Source: Ananas comosus (taxonomy: Eukaryota; Streptophyta; Magnoliopsida; Poales; Bromeliaceae). Taken from it: 64,000 nt of DNA. Location: the NCBI RefSeq assembly GCF_001540865.1, contig NC_033630.1, positions 7,017,124 to 7,081,123 of the forward strand, given 5' to 3'. Of the stretch, positions 24,082 through 39,000 are shown piece by piece; position 1 is the stretch's first letter; every line of letters begins with the position of its first letter. Made by a program: the position numbers and the translations under genes. A model generated the notes under the pieces. The model saw only the letters and a program-made list of their open reading frames with translations. It was not told the origin of the DNA and did no database searches.

Positions 24082-27000
24082 AGGCTGGAATACTATTGAT
24101 AGCAAAAGGCGCTTTTTGCTATCAAGTTTTTAATCCTTAGATGAGAAATTGTAGGGTTAGGATGATATTTGTCCCGTACGGTTGAGTGGTCCCCTAGGGT
24201 TGAGTGGTCCCTACCAGGTTATAATATTTAATTCAATGGTTAGAAATGATGAAAAAAATTGATCCAAAGGCTAAAAACTTGATAGCAAAAAAGGTCATTT
24301 GCTATCAATAGTATTCTAGCCCAACTCTATATATATATAGAATTAGGCTAATATACTATTAACAGTACCAAGCGTTTGGTGCTATTCGGTTTTCGGCCCT
24401 TGGATGAAGGGATGTGCAATTAGGATGATAGTGGTCCCCTAAGGTTGAGTGGATTGCTGGTTAAATAGTATGATCTAAAGGGTGAAAATGTTCAGAGTAT
24501 ATCTAACGGCGAAAAACTCAGTAGTACCAAGCGTTTGGTACTATCGATAATATAGTAGCCGGACTACATATATATAGTGTTCAGCTAGAATGCTATTAAC
24601 AACAAACGGACTTCGTTGTTATTAATTTATTTTCGATGATGGAGCCTTCAAATTGACGATCAACATCGTTGAACATGATATAGATCACTTGAAATATCTA
24701 GAAATAAAATTTCATGTTTTTTTTCCTATGTTGTTCTCTTGTGCGTCAAGTGGGCACAAAAATGAACTGTTGAAAATAAATATCCTTCAAACAATGATGA
24801 TAGGATTCTAAGCGATGTAAGATTTTAGAGGTGGCTCCTACATGTTCAAGAGGTGGCTCCCACCAAATCAATTAGTGTAGCACTTTGCCCCGCATAGCAC
24901 TTAGCTCTCACACTTCCGGATGGTATTCGACTTTAATACCAATTGTAACGACTCGACCCGCTAGCAACAATAACTCGTTGGGCCAAACCACAGGCTCAAA
25001 ATACTTAAGCCCAGTTATTATTACTAATTTGTGAGGCCTCATATATTCTAATTAGAATCACTTTCTCATCCGATGTGGGACTATTGGGGCGTTACATCTA
25101 GTATAAAAGTATTCTAGACAACGAAAATTTGTTTGGTAAATATATGTCATTAATAAAAACTGTTGAATACCAAATTACCCTTTGTGTTATGAGAAAAATA
25201 ACAATTGAAAATTATTTATTGGAAAAAAATGAGTTAAAAGATAACCAATTTAGTGATAATTTATTAGACTGGACTAGTTATGTATACATTAATTAATTTA
25301 TGTATTAATTAATTGTTTGAAAAGATTATTAATAATTTATGTATACATTAATTATATATTAATTAATTACTATATTGACAATACATAACAATTACAAATT
25401 ATACAATAATTCTCCATATTTGGTGCAACAATGCAAATCTAAGGTCATGTAGGGATAAATTAATTAACAAGGCTTAATTTGGAAGTGATTAGCAATAAAA
25501 GAGGCAATTAATTAAATTGGTCCATTAATTATAGTAAGTAATTTAATTCGGAGGCAATTGATATTTAACTATATTGATTAATTAATTAATTAATTAAATT
25601 AGAGAAAGATTAATTAGTTTACTGCATCTAGGGACAAATATTGTTTATATTAGTTTTGATTTTCGGTTGCTTATTGTTGGCAAGTATTTATATAAGTCTA
25701 GAGATTAATGGGTAAATTGGGAATAAGAGATACTTTAATATTCTACCTGTTGGTTGTTTAGCCAACGCACCACAGAACCTCCGCATCCGGAGATTCTATG
25801 GTTGAGTTCCGCAATGCTAATTGGGCATTTCCTTGCAGCATAAGTTGATCTCTAATTTTCTTCCAAACACCCATAGACGCGGGCTTGTATGCAATGCGCA
25901 AAATTAAGCAGGGCCTAACGGCCCCTAATATCCAGTGCACCATATTGTGCCATGTAGTGCAATATGTAGAACTACTGTGACCTTTAAATACTATAGGTAT
26001 GTAACAATTAAACAGTTAATTATGTTTATATTAAATTACAAACGTTATATTCAAACTTTAAATAGAGTTAGATCCGACATATCTAAATATCTATTATAAT
26101 ATAATCTAATTGAATTAATAATTTATCTACTACATTCTAATAAAATCTCTACAAATAAATTTATCCCACTCCCTAAATAAGCCTTGCATTCATCTCTTTC
26201 ATGTGAATACAGTAATCATCCCTTTTACTCTCTTCTTACATACTTGATCTCTCTTATTTCTCATGTTCACTTTTTGCATTTTAGTTCAATTATTTTATTT
26301 TACTTTATTTTGGCACAGTTATAAGATTTTTTTAAAGTTGCTTTACGTCTCTTCCTGTTGTTCTCCATCCAAATTTATTCTTTTTCTTTTCTAATTTACT
26401 GTTATTTTCTGTTATTTCGAACTAAAAATAGGCATATCCCTAAATATTTTAAAAAATTAAACATTATTTAAAATTAAATATATAAACAATTATATTTGTA
26501 ATTATAATACTTATATAATAACCGCGTGCAACTCATTGCAGGGATTGTGACACTCCAAGCACATATTTCATAAATTTGGAGGTAGAAATGGAAAAGCAAC
26601 AGTGAAAAGTACATAAATGAAGATAAAGGATCTGAGGGAGCTCCAAAACCTAACTTAAAAGTACAATGAAACAATGGAACAAGAAAGAAGGTTAGTTAAG
26701 GGGAGAAAATAAAGAAAGTTGGAGTGAAGGAAAATGATGTAAGGGAGAAAGAGTTTTCGCTCTGAAATATAGAGATATCTGGGATAATGTGTAATAATAA
26801 TAGGAGTATATTCTAATGAAAATAATAAGAGAAAGTGTATGCAAAGCAGCAAATACTCCACCAGAGTTAACAGAAGTTAAGGGAAAGTTTAGGAAGATAT
26901 TAAAAGGTGAAAGAAATGGATGAAACCCTCCAAACTTGGATTTCTGTGCAATTCTTGATAAAATCTTAAATATAAGATAAATATAGAAAATGTGCAAACA

Positions 27001-30000
27001 AATTTTTGCCTATAGGATGCGGCGAGCGATAATTAATTGTTGGGGGCAAACAGACTGGAGAAAGTACTCAAAGATACATCATACCTCTTCTTTTGAATTT
27101 TCACATACAGGTGTAGAGGAAAAATCTTCTAACTCCTCAGCTTTGCTTCTTGCAAGAGTAACAACAGCTTCAGGAAAGTTAGCAAACTCTGCCACATGAA
27201 TACCAAAACTTTGATCGCAAGCACCAGGTTCGACCTAGAAAGGGACAAATAAGTCAATAAGAGGAAAGATCCTTAAAGTGGTATTACTCAATCAATGCCA
27301 ATAAAGCAACAGCTATAAACCAGCCAGTATTGTGCTAAAAAAAATTCACTGGAGTTGCATAATGCCAAGATAGTCAAGTACATCAGTGATGTCTTACATC
27401 CAAATAACTAAAGTAAGCTAAATGATTCTTTTTTTATCTATAAGTATGGCAATAATTTCCATATAGCCAGGGGCAGGCATATTTTCTTTATTTTTAGTTT
27501 TCTATCTCATCCCACCACCCACCCCCCAGCCCTGTTGGAGTCTTGTAGGGAGTCTTATTAATTCCTCCCAGCCCTGAGCACTTTTTGAAATGATTTAAAA
27601 CCTTTTGGAAAAGTTCCATTGTAAAATCTTTGCAGCAATGCTAAAACATTCTGGAAAAGTTCTGACAGGTCATAATAACAATACCAACAGCCAGCCAACC
27701 ATACTAGTCTTGTCAAACAATTATGTTCAATTTGGATATATAAGCACACTGATTCAAATTCAATCATACATAATATAAATTTGTAGAACATGAAATTTAA
27801 ACAATGGACAAATCTAACAGTTCAAATCTTTCAACTTTGGATTCATTCCGGCCAAACAGAAGGATTTAGCCTCATGACCTCCTTATGGTATTGAAATCAG
27901 GGAAGGATTGCAATGTGGATTGTAAGCGCTAATCAACGATCCCAAAAATACATGCTTATAGGAATGCAACTATCGCACTTACAGGCTCAACTACAACGCT
28001 CAAGAGCTTCGATCTAACTCAATCCATTTGGACGTTGGGTTTATTGTTAGGTCTCTTGCCATTAGGTCTATTGTGGACCACATTCCCACTTAGCTTACTG
28101 GGCTCACCCAACTCCACATATTAGTCTCCTAAGCCAATTGTCACGGGACAGGAAGTCGTACATATTTTAGCCCTCCCCCAAAAAAAAATATCTGCAACAT
28201 TAATGCAGCATGTCGGAATCAAACTCATGCCACTGTCTTTGATACCACTTGTGGATCGTAAGTGCTACCCAACTATCCCAAAAGCACATGCTTATAGGAA
28301 GAGCACACCAATCGCATTTATAGGCTCAACCATAGCGCTCATGGGCTTCGGTCCCACCTGGACGTTGGGTCTATTATTGGGTCTTTTGCCGTTAGGTCTT
28401 ATTATGGACCACAGCTCCACTCAACTTATTAGGCTCACCACCTGGACGTTGGTCTACTATTTGGTCTCTTACTATTATGTCTATTCTGCATCGCAGGCCC
28501 ACTCAACTTATTAGGTTCACCCAACTCAACTTCTTCGTCTCCTAGTCCTATTGTCACAGGACAGTAAGTTTCACCTATTTTAGCCAATAATAAATAGCCA
28601 ACATGCAAGTCTTCTACAACAGACAAGCACAGCAGATAATCACGACAATGAGAAAAACAGCAGGTTATTGCAACAACTAGGTCGATATATGTCAAACTAT
28701 CAACAGGCAAGCACCAGCTGCTGGTGCCATTGGCATGGCAGCCCTTCTATAAGCATATACTATCTAACGACAACTAGAGCATTATTCTTTGCCAAAGATC
28801 AGACGTTATTAGCATATTTTTCTTGTTAACTTTGTTCTAGCAAATTGGAAGTTATCAACATTCTCTATGTAACTAAAACATTAGTTACCCACTTCAAGAA
28901 TGTCGTGTCAGTATTGTTGTAGGAGTCTCCCTTTTATTAGACTACATATACAAGATAAACAACTAATAACAGGAAATTGGAGAAATATCAAAGTACGAAA
29001 TTGTAAAGAGTCCAATGCCCTATATCCAATATGATGAAGGTTAGTACCTTATAAAGCATCGTTAACTTGCGACTTGATGGATCTATGTGAGCCCCAACAT
29101 GATAGTTTGCCACTCCGCAGCGGGAGGAGCTGTGAGACTCATGACCATTGGCATGAGCCAATGCAGTCAATTCATGAAAATGAGTTGCAAATAAAGTCGG
29201 TGCTTTGGTCTCATCAACAAGGTGCTCACATATTGCCCAAGCAAGACCTGAGTAAAGAAGTGAAAAAGAGAATGTTTGAAATAACATAAAATCTGAAACT
29301 TTTATTGACTGAAAAACCAGAGCAACTTCAAGAACAAGCACACTACGTACCTAGGAAGAAATCTAATGCAGCTGTCATTGAGGACAAATTTAGAGAAAAA
29401 TGCGAAACCAATATTACAACATAAATCTAATTTAGAGATGTCTATGGTGGAACCTAGCAAGTCAATATAGTTTTCACATTTCCAGCGTTGCAACAATCCT
29501 AGTAGAGTTCTGGCTACATTCTATACTGTTTTTTTATGTTGCAAATTAGAAAATCATAGAAAAGCTCACAGCCTTGATATTGGAAGAAAAATGAAGCTTG
29601 AAGAACATAGGCCTATATAAATGAGGAAAGGCAATTAGTCATTGAAAAGCTGATACATGCACCAAAGACATCACCGGAGACATCACACAAGCAGAATATT
29701 AAAGATCATTGGTTTCAATTAAAAAGCGATCTTCATCTAATAAATAAAGAATATAATCATAAAATAAAACTAGCCATTCCTACTCATGGAAAAACACAAC
29801 CATTTAACACCAAGAATAGTGACTTTTGTTGACGTAATTCTGACAGAACTAATACATATTTAGTGTGTAAATGAGACTGTACAGACATGACCTAAATAGA
29901 TTAAAGTCAAACTAATTTACATAACACTTATACATTACAATTTCTATTTTCTAATGCAAATCAAGATTCAAGCAAATAATAGATTATTTAAGGGCTAATT

Positions 30001-33000
30001 ATTCATAAATATAAATGACACAGCAGCAAGGCAATGGAACAGACCAAATCCATCATATGTAGATGTACCACGGCCCAATTCATCAATAATTATGAGTGAC
30101 TTCTCTGAGGCACCTTTTAAGATGGATGCAGTTTCAAGCATTTCTTGCATGAAGGTGGAAACTCCACGAAGCTGCAAAATCAACAGTAAAAACAAAAAAA
30201 AAAGTGAATAAATTTTGTTCTCAAAGTAAAAAAAAAAAAAAAAGTGAATAAATTGCTGTATGATGACAGTTACAAAATAAAGTGAAAAAACTATGTTATG
30301 ATGTTCTCTCTCTCTACATATTTACCCATCTATGCATCCATCTATCTATTCATCCATTTATCCATCCATCAATCCTATCCATCCATTCATGCATGCAAGC
30401 ATGCACGAATACAGACAAAGCTACTACTGTTGAGTAAAGTTCAATGTTAGGACTTCTATACCAAAGACCCAAATTATTTTATGTGATCTAAGATTCAAAA
30501 TATCTAGAATTTTCTAACTTTTGGACCTCTTTTACACATGCACCAAGTAAAGACAATTGAACGGTGTCAACTAAATATGCCTTTCTAACCTAGTACCTCT
30601 TTTGAAAATCAGATGCTGATCTAGACGAATATTTTCTCACCAAAATAACCAAGGGACATTTGGATTGACATAACCGTAAATCAATTGTAAGGCAAGTTCG
30701 CCGTACGAGCATTAGTTCTGCCGTAGACCATATTTCTATTTAGGAAATCTTTTTCTTAGCCTTGGAATACATTTTGCATCTTTCCACAAAAGATGATGTC
30801 GGAACTTTCCACTGGAAGCTACTATCTGGAAACTGTCCACAGAGAGGCGACAAAATCTCCTCGGCAATTGTTGTGGCCGATACTAATGTTTCTCCTCTCA
30901 CTAGACTAGCTTTACTGCCAAATTTCAACTACGTAAATCCAAATGCCTTTAACTTAAATAATGTTTAACTGTTAAACAAGAAAATGCCCCATATCATTAA
31001 AATTGTCCATTTGAGAACATTTGATTCATATGCAGACATATATATTGAAACAGATTTCAAGTTGCAAATATATGTACTTTACTTTTTGCAAATATATGTA
31101 CTTTATTTCTGGTAAGCGAACAAAAGCACCATGTTCTAAGGAAAGTAGCACTCATTTTTCTAGTTCCAGTACCATGCACCAAATTATTCCACATTGTAGG
31201 TAACATATTATTTTAACATTAATAACATGGCTTCAATATGAGGTCATTACCTAGTATATCAGATGGAACGTTGTTACTCTAGCTGTGTAAACAAACTAAC
31301 AAAATTGTTCTCTGAACAGTGCTAAGTATACCGACGTGCCTTCAACTTAAAAAGCAATACAAGAACCATTCAAGGCTACTGGATAGGCTTGTTAAAGTAT
31401 AAAATAGCCGTGAAGTAGATAATTTCTTGTATTCTTATATTTGAAAATCTAATAAAACTTTTTCTACCATTTACTTACAGTGAGAGAAGATGGTATTAAC
31501 TGACAAACTTACCTGGCAATCACCAGCCCCAACTCGTGCAAAAATGCAATCTCGAATGCTAACACTTGCCCGATCACATGGAACATAGCAACCAACCTGT
31601 GCCATCAGCACATTCACACCGACCTTTTGATACAAACAGAAAAGTTAATAAGGAGCAAATCCAAAATCACACAGCTTTCATAAGCTTGATTGAGCAGAGA
31701 TTTGCTCTGAAATAGAAGTGATAGAGTGAAAAACTGTATATCTTAGCAAAATGAAGCATAGGCTACATGATGCAGAAGCAAAAGAAACAACAACAGCAGA
31801 ATTTATACTGGTAAAGCTAACATCAAAGATAAACGAAATAGCAGAAAAAATTGATTGAAATACTGCAAGATGGTAGACTTTGCAGGAGAGAATGACTTCT
31901 GTGAGTTGGCTGATTTTTTCCTTCAGACCTAGAACTAGATTTTGCATTGCATTAGTTCTAATAGTCAAAGTCAAGAGCATTTAAGCACCAGGCAGGCAAG
32001 AGTGATTCAAAATGTGATGCTGACTAATTTCTGTAGGTATGTAAGTCAAGTATGCGGCACCTTTCCTGCAAAGATAACTAGTGTTGCTCAGTGCCATTTT
32101 CTTGTTTGGAAAGACCTTTTAGCCAATTCATGGTGATCGCTATCTTTTTAATTAGTGATAAGCATTGGAGAGAGATTAAAGCTCCTAATCCAATGGTATT
32201 ATGCTTTAGTATGAGCAAAACCAATGTGATCTGATGTATGATTTATAGCCTAATGTCACGGACATAACTTTTTTTCTTCGTAAAGCCCGTGCGGCGCCCC
32301 CTTCCTGCTCGAAGATGGGCAAGCCTTCCCCAAGTCCTAACCACGGACAAGTCTCCCAAACTTAACAGCGGAATACCAATCCAAGCATTTGCCAAGCTTG
32401 CTCCTGCGCCAGACTGACAGCTCAACCAATCGCCTGATCGAACCCCTCGTCGGACTCCACGAGTTCCCCAACGAGCAACCCCAATACTGAGGCTGGCCAC
32501 CAAGCTAGGTCACTTTCCACCATTGTGCCTCATGCGCCCGACAGCATCCACGGCCATACCGCCTACGCGCGGCCTGCTCGCTCAGTCCAAAGACCCACGT
32601 CAAAGCAGCTACCCAAGTGTGCGCCACAAGCTCATCTGTCTTCCAACGCCAGCGACCCGCGCGACACCCCGCACGCCCATGCTCTGCACATCCGTGCTTC
32701 ACATGCGACCCGTACGGCACACGTGCCCTCGACGCTCCTGGCAAGGAAGCCAATAAGCCCACACCGTGCTCTTCGACCGTCCCCACGACCTCGCATTGCC
32801 ATGGCGCTCCGCGCCCTCGATGTCCATAGTTTCGCCACATAAGGCCCCATACAAACAAGCCGGTCTCGCTCCGCGTCGCAACCCATCTGACCCCTCCATG
32901 GCTCGACCACGTCTGGCCGCACACCAATGGTCCAGTCTCTCAAGGTTCACCATACGGATACCGATACTGTTTGCCTTGCTGGGTTTCGCCCCTCTCGAGT

Positions 33001-36000
33001 CTCCAAGACCTACGCGCCTCACGAGTCTCCTTCGACGTGCCTCCCTTTGGCGATCCTACAGAGATCCATCTCCTTAAGCCTTCGCAGGCACCGCGCCCTG
33101 CGAATCCCCGCTCAGCACACTTGCCTTCACGAGCCTTGCCCTCTACGGCGGGCCATCCGTCGCAAGACTAACCCTCATCCGCTCATGCGCTCCCTCACAG
33201 AGATCCGAGCCAACATAAGGTAGTGCAAGCGAACCTAGGAGCAAAGCCTCCCGGGTGCTTCCCGCTCCACAATGTCGTCGACCTCTGTCTCCGACATTGC
33301 CCTAGGCCCGTGACCCTTCAACCATCCGTTGCACGGTCACACGAAACACTAGGCTTGACTACTCCGCTAGCCAAGGGACGACCCATGTCCTATGAGTCGG
33401 CGGGGAAGTCGGGGCCACTCTACGCTGTGTCCACCCCTCCTCCTATATACCATGCAGGACATCCAGCCCTTTGGCACCCCAGGGTACAAAGGTGCTCACC
33501 GAGGGGTACGTTTTGAAACCCCGCATGCGGTACCAAAATCCTTGCCATGGCATAGGCCATTGCTAGAGAATTGCCTCCGTAGACTTGACAGCGGCTCCAA
33601 CCTGACGGAACGCTTCAACTCCGCAACTCCATAGCTTCGTTAACTCAATGACTACCAAATATGGCCCCCAAGAGCGTCACGGTCGAGCCCTAACGATTGA
33701 CCCGTGACACTGAGCCGTTGGCACAGTAGTATAGGACATGCCAATGTCGTGCCAGTAGCACACCACTAGCACATTGGCATTGGAATTTTTTTTTATTAAA
33801 CTTGAATAAAATGTTAGTTTTATAGTGTTTTAATATTTTTAATGGCTATAAAAATGGTTTACTATATCTCGCACAATTTATTAAGAATAGAGTCATAAAT
33901 ATCTTACTAATGAAAAAAAAATCATTTTATATCATATTATGAAAGTATATGCATGAAACCAAAACCAAAGCCAACAATTAGATAAAAATTTATCGAAAAG
34001 CAGTACCATGGTTATATTCACTAGATCTAAAATAACAAAAAAAAAAAATTTGGAGGGAATCATCTTATTTGCATTCTGTTCACTAAAAGTTGGTCTTATT
34101 ATGCAATGGAACTTATTAATTGCTCCAAAGGTTAGTTCATTTACGTATCTATATATTTTAAGTATGAGAAAACTTTTGCAAAACTTTTTACCTCCAAAAA
34201 CTCAAAAAGATCTAAAAATTTGCCAAAAGAGTAATTTTGTCAATATGATGTCCGCACAACCCCGTGCCATGTGGCAAAATTGTCTCCACACGGTAGAGTA
34301 TGAGTGGCAAGGGGCAACACAGGCAATCCTTGCCCTAGTGTCAGTTTCCCTAATCCATTTCGTTCCTTTCCTTTTTCCACTTCTTTTATTAATTTTAAAA
34401 CAAAAGTCTTTCTCTCTCTAGAGTTTTCCTAGTTGTTTGATTTCTCATCAATAAACATAATCTCTTTCATCAAAAAATCTAAATTTAGACTTACATTCTT
34501 TTAAATATCTAAGCAACTTGCTCTCTAAATTTTCATTTAGTTATGCTTCACTACACTTTTAGTCTATAACATAAATCAAATTTCAATTACAATAACCTAA
34601 TTAAAATTTGAAATTTTTAACCGGCCATTTCCCTAGAAATCTACATCAATATATAAATTCAGCAAAATACGGAACAACCAAAATCTCTGTCAATATAACA
34701 AATGCATTCTTTATGCATCCAATTGCAAGACTAAATAGACTGATTTAAGCGCACAGAATAGTGCAATTATTCATTCAATGTCTACCAAATTCAATTTCTA
34801 AGCTCTGATGCAGACAATTCCCAATATCTACTTTGTTACATAACCCACCAAAAAAAGTAATTAAGGAAAGAACACTTGAAACTCGACATCTATCACACTT
34901 CAAACTTCTAAAACTCCCTAAATGTAGAGAATGTAATTAATGCAGCAAATAAATCTCGTTTTATTTTCGAATGCAATTTTCTTTTATTTTGTAGGTTCAT
35001 GTTTGATTTGGATCTAAATCATTTAGTTTTAGTTGATTTGGCTAACCCAAACGCTTTTCTCCAATAAACAAAGAAACAATTCCAAAAAGACCTTTGGAAT
35101 TCCCCAAAAACAAAGACCTTTGAAATTCCCAAAATTGCTTCGTTTTCTATGCATGACTCTTGGGTGACCGTGTTGTATTAAAAAAGAAAAGAGAATAATT
35201 TATTATCAGAGGGCTCTCAACACTATAAATACATGATTCTTGAAGCCTTAAGGGAGATGTATTTGGATGAATAGAAAATTCTGCTCTCACTCTTTATCCT
35301 TGGTGTTCTACTTCCCGGTGAGATCATCGACGCTTCTTCCACGCGCCAAGATCGTCTTCTTCCGCAACTTGATCATTGTAGCTTCTTCCTCGTAACAAAA
35401 CCGGCTTCTACTTCTACCCCTCCTCTTCTTCCGACTCACTACCTCATCTTCTTCTTCCATGTTGCCGAAGTTCTACCCGTGGTGTACCGCCCTCCTCGTC
35501 GATCGTGGATCCTCCGCAATCGTGTGAACGGTGCACTTTTTGTATCTCTCATATTCTAATATCCTATTATCCCCTTTTAATCTAACCTTCCACCATTACC
35601 AACCATATTTGCCAAACAACCAAACCTAAAGCTTTAACTCCGATAAAGCCGAATTTACCCTTTGGAACTATTATATGTATTTTCAGTTGGTTGTTATTAT
35701 CTCATATATTGAAGGTTTATCATCATCTTAGTTTTACTTCAATTCGATTTTAATTTTTGTCTTGCTGAAATTTTTGCTTCCTTGCTTAAAGTTCATTGGA
35801 ATTGATAAATTAAACGTAGTTTTACCTTTAAACAAAAGCAAACTTGAAAATTCAATTTTGGCAACCTCTCGTTTGCATCCATTGGTATCAAAGCAAGTTC
35901 TTTTCGTGGGAACGTTTGTTTTGATCTAAACATTTTTCTTGGTGTTCAACTTTGTATTTCTTTGTCTTCTTTTTGGGCCAAAATATTTCAAAAAGAAAAG

Positions 36001-39000
36001 CATCACTTCTTTGATCAACTTGTAAGCATTTGGAAATGGCTGGCAATAGTGAAAATCCTCGTGATTGGAGAGAAGCACATGAGAAACAACAAGATTCCAT
36101 AAAAAGCATGCAAAATCAAATGAATAACATTCAACAACTATTGGAAAGATTAACTATGAAACAACAAAATGTTGTTGGAGAAGATTCGGAAAGTGACCCT
36201 AATTTTGACAATCGTACTTTACCTGCTAGAAGAAATCCTCTTTTTTAGACTCAAGGAAATATACATCGATAGGATAAGGGCAGTAAAGTGGACGTGAGCA
36301 AGTTCGAGGGTAAATTACAACCTGAAGATTTTGTGGATTGGCTAGACAAAATAAAACAATTTTTTTAATGGAAAGAATTACCTAATGACAAAAAAGTTAA
36401 ATTTGTCTCCCTTAAATTGAAAGGACATGCCTTAGTGTGGTGGAAACAAGTTCAAAATGATAGGTTTAGAAAGGGTAAAGAAAAGATTGTCTCGTGGAAA
36501 AGAATGAAAGAAAAACTTGAAGGAAAATTCTTACCGATTGATTACCGTCAAACTATTTTTCAAAAATTACACAATCTTAAACAAGGATCTAAATCGGTAC
36601 AAGAATATACTGAAGAATTTTACACCCTTTAAGCTCGTAATGAACTTAAAGAGGACAAAGAACAGCGAATAGCTCGCTATCTAGCCGGTCTTCGAACCCA
36701 AATCCAAGATGAGTTAGCCCTTTTAACTTTCTACAGGGTTCGACATGGCTTATAGTCATGCACTTAAGGCTGAGAATAAACTTAAAAGACAAACCTTTCG
36801 TCAGGAAAGTGCGAGCGTAAAGAACACCATAGGAACTAAGCCTATCCCAAAGAACGATAGTCAAACCTCTTCAAGACCTGCTCAAGACCTTAAGGGTAAA
36901 GGAATTTTAGGTGCAAAACCCGTTGAATCTGGCATCATTTGTTATAAATGTAACAAACCTGGACATAAATCCTCTGATTGCCCTCTGAGAAAATTTGATT
37001 CTAGAGCCAATCTAATAGAAAGTCATGAAGAAAATGAAAATGGGGAAGAAACTTTAGAACAAGAAGATGAAGATGAGATTTTCGAAGAATCTCCTGATGC
37101 TACTGAAACAAATCTCATGATCCATCAAGTCCTATCAGCCTCTAAGTCCACCCAATATTATTGAAAGCGTCGTAGCCTTTTTAGAACCATCTGTAGCGCG
37201 GGAGGCAAGTTTTGCTCTATGATCATTTGATAGTGGAAGTACTGAAAACTGTCTCTAGAGAAATGGTTGATAAACTTAAACTAAAAACTGAAAAACTTGC
37301 TCAACCTTACAAAATAGCTTGGTTTAAGGATGGGGATGAATTTCCTATAACTGAGATGTCTTGTTGAATTTTCTATTGGAAAAACTTATACTGATAAAAT
37401 TTGGTGTGATGTTGTTCCCATGGATGTGAGTCACCTATTGTTAGGTAAACCTTGGCAATTTGATCGTAGCACTATACATGATGGTAGGGAGAACACTTAC
37501 ATTGTCACAAAGGACAACAAGAAAGTTAGATTGGTTCCCCTGAATTACTTTCCCAAACCAAAATCTAAGGCAATTGAGTCCCAAAAGCAACCCTCCAATA
37601 ATGAACAGAAAATGATGGTTTTGAACAAAAGTCAATTCTCTAAAAATCTAACAAAGTCTCCAGTGGTATATATTCTTTTGGCAAAAGAAAAATTGAAGAA
37701 CACTGAAGTTCTTCAAGCTGTTCAACCATTGCTTAATGAATTTTCTGATATCATGCCTGAGGAACTCCCCGATGGCCTTCCACCTATGAGAGACATTCAA
37801 CACTGCATTGATTTTGTATCCGGTGCTAGTCTTCCACACCTAGCCCATTATAGAATGAGTCCCGCTGAACATGAAGAGTTACATAGGCAGGCCTCTGAAC
37901 TTCTGCAAAAAGGTTACATAAGAGAAAGTATGAGCCCTGTCACGATGCCTGCCCTCCTTACACCAAAAAAGGATGGAACGTGGCGAATGTGTGTTGACAG
38001 TCGTGCAGTCAACAAAATTACCATCAAGTATAGGTTTCCCATTCCTAGGATTGATGATATGCTTAACATGCTAAGAGGTGCGAAGATATTCTCTAAGATT
38101 GACCTTAAGAGCGGATATCATCAAATCCATATTCGACCTGGAGATGAATGGAAAACAGCGTTCAAAACTAAAGAAGGATTATACGAGTGGCTGGTTATGC
38201 CGTTTGGGCGATCCAATGCCCTAGTACTTTTATGCGCTGTATGAACCAAGTCTTGCGACCATTCATTGGAAAATTTGTCATAGTTTACTTCGACGACATT
38301 CTGATTTATAGCACGAGTCCTGAAACTCATATAGATCATTTAAGACAAGTGCTTCAAACTTTAAGAGATAACAGTTTATACCTGAATCTTAAGAAGTGTA
38401 CATTTCTAACCGATAGCCTTACCTTCTTAGGCTATGTGGTGTCCACCAAGGGAATTAAAGTAGATCCTATTAAGATAGAAGCAATTCAAAATTGACCAAA
38501 CCCAAAGGCTATAACTGAAATCTGAAGTTTCCATGGACTTGCGTCGTTTTATCGGCGTTTCATTCGAAATTTCAGTTCATTAATTGCGCCAATAACTGAT
38601 TGCCTAAAAGGGCGTAAATTTACTTGGACATCTGAAGCTGAAAAAAGTTTTCAATTGGTTAAGGACAAACTTACAAAGGCTCCAGTACTTGCCTTGCCCA
38701 ACTTCGAAAAGGTGTTTGAGATTGATTGTGATACCTCACATATCGGAATTGAAGGTGTACTATCTCAAGAGAAACGTCCTATAGCCTTCTTTAGTGAAAA
38801 ATTGAACGATGCACGAGCACGTTATTCCACTTATGATCTTGAATTTTACGCGATCGTGCAGGCTTTGAAACATTGGCGACCCTACTTGATTCATCGAGAG
38901 TTTATTCTTAATTCGGATCATGAAGCATTGCGATATTTAAATTCTCAAAAAAACTTGAACAAAAGACATGCCAAGTGGTCTGCATTCCTGCAAGAATACA

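Larger units (their letters stand above)
19929..27084 (-). other. MSH2 intron 12 (7.2 kb) and its contents
   Basis: Holds the seven-element MITE chain (22,027-24,750) and a TRIM-like LTR (24,954-25,096). The remainder (19,929-22,020 and 25,100-27,084) is AT-rich with ATTAATTA runs near 25,570-25,600 and no recognisable gene. A short minus-strand ORF at 25,758-25,943 lies in a less AT-rich patch and could be a captured fragment, but I cannot name it. Confidence 0.7.

Noticed and set aside
26474..26997. Overlapping minus-strand ORFs in intron 12
   Set aside because: Phe/Tyr/Leu-rich translations of AT-rich intron sequence lying between MSH2 exons 12 and 13.
27085..27109. Earlier donor giving a 933-residue MSH2
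   Set aside because: Possible as a splice variant, but the longer exon 12 gives a linker length closer to other plant MSH2 proteins.
32505..33634. Multiple ORFs on both strands in the GC-rich block of intron 8
   Set aside because: Mutually overlapping, low stop-codon density, no domains; better explained as LTR sequence.
34008..34421. 137-codon ORF as a gene within MSH2 intron 8
   Set aside because: No recognisable domain, AT-rich composition, no splice or promoter context.
36646..36864. Minus-strand ORFs across the gypsy element
   Set aside because: Shadows of the plus-strand gag-pol reading frame.
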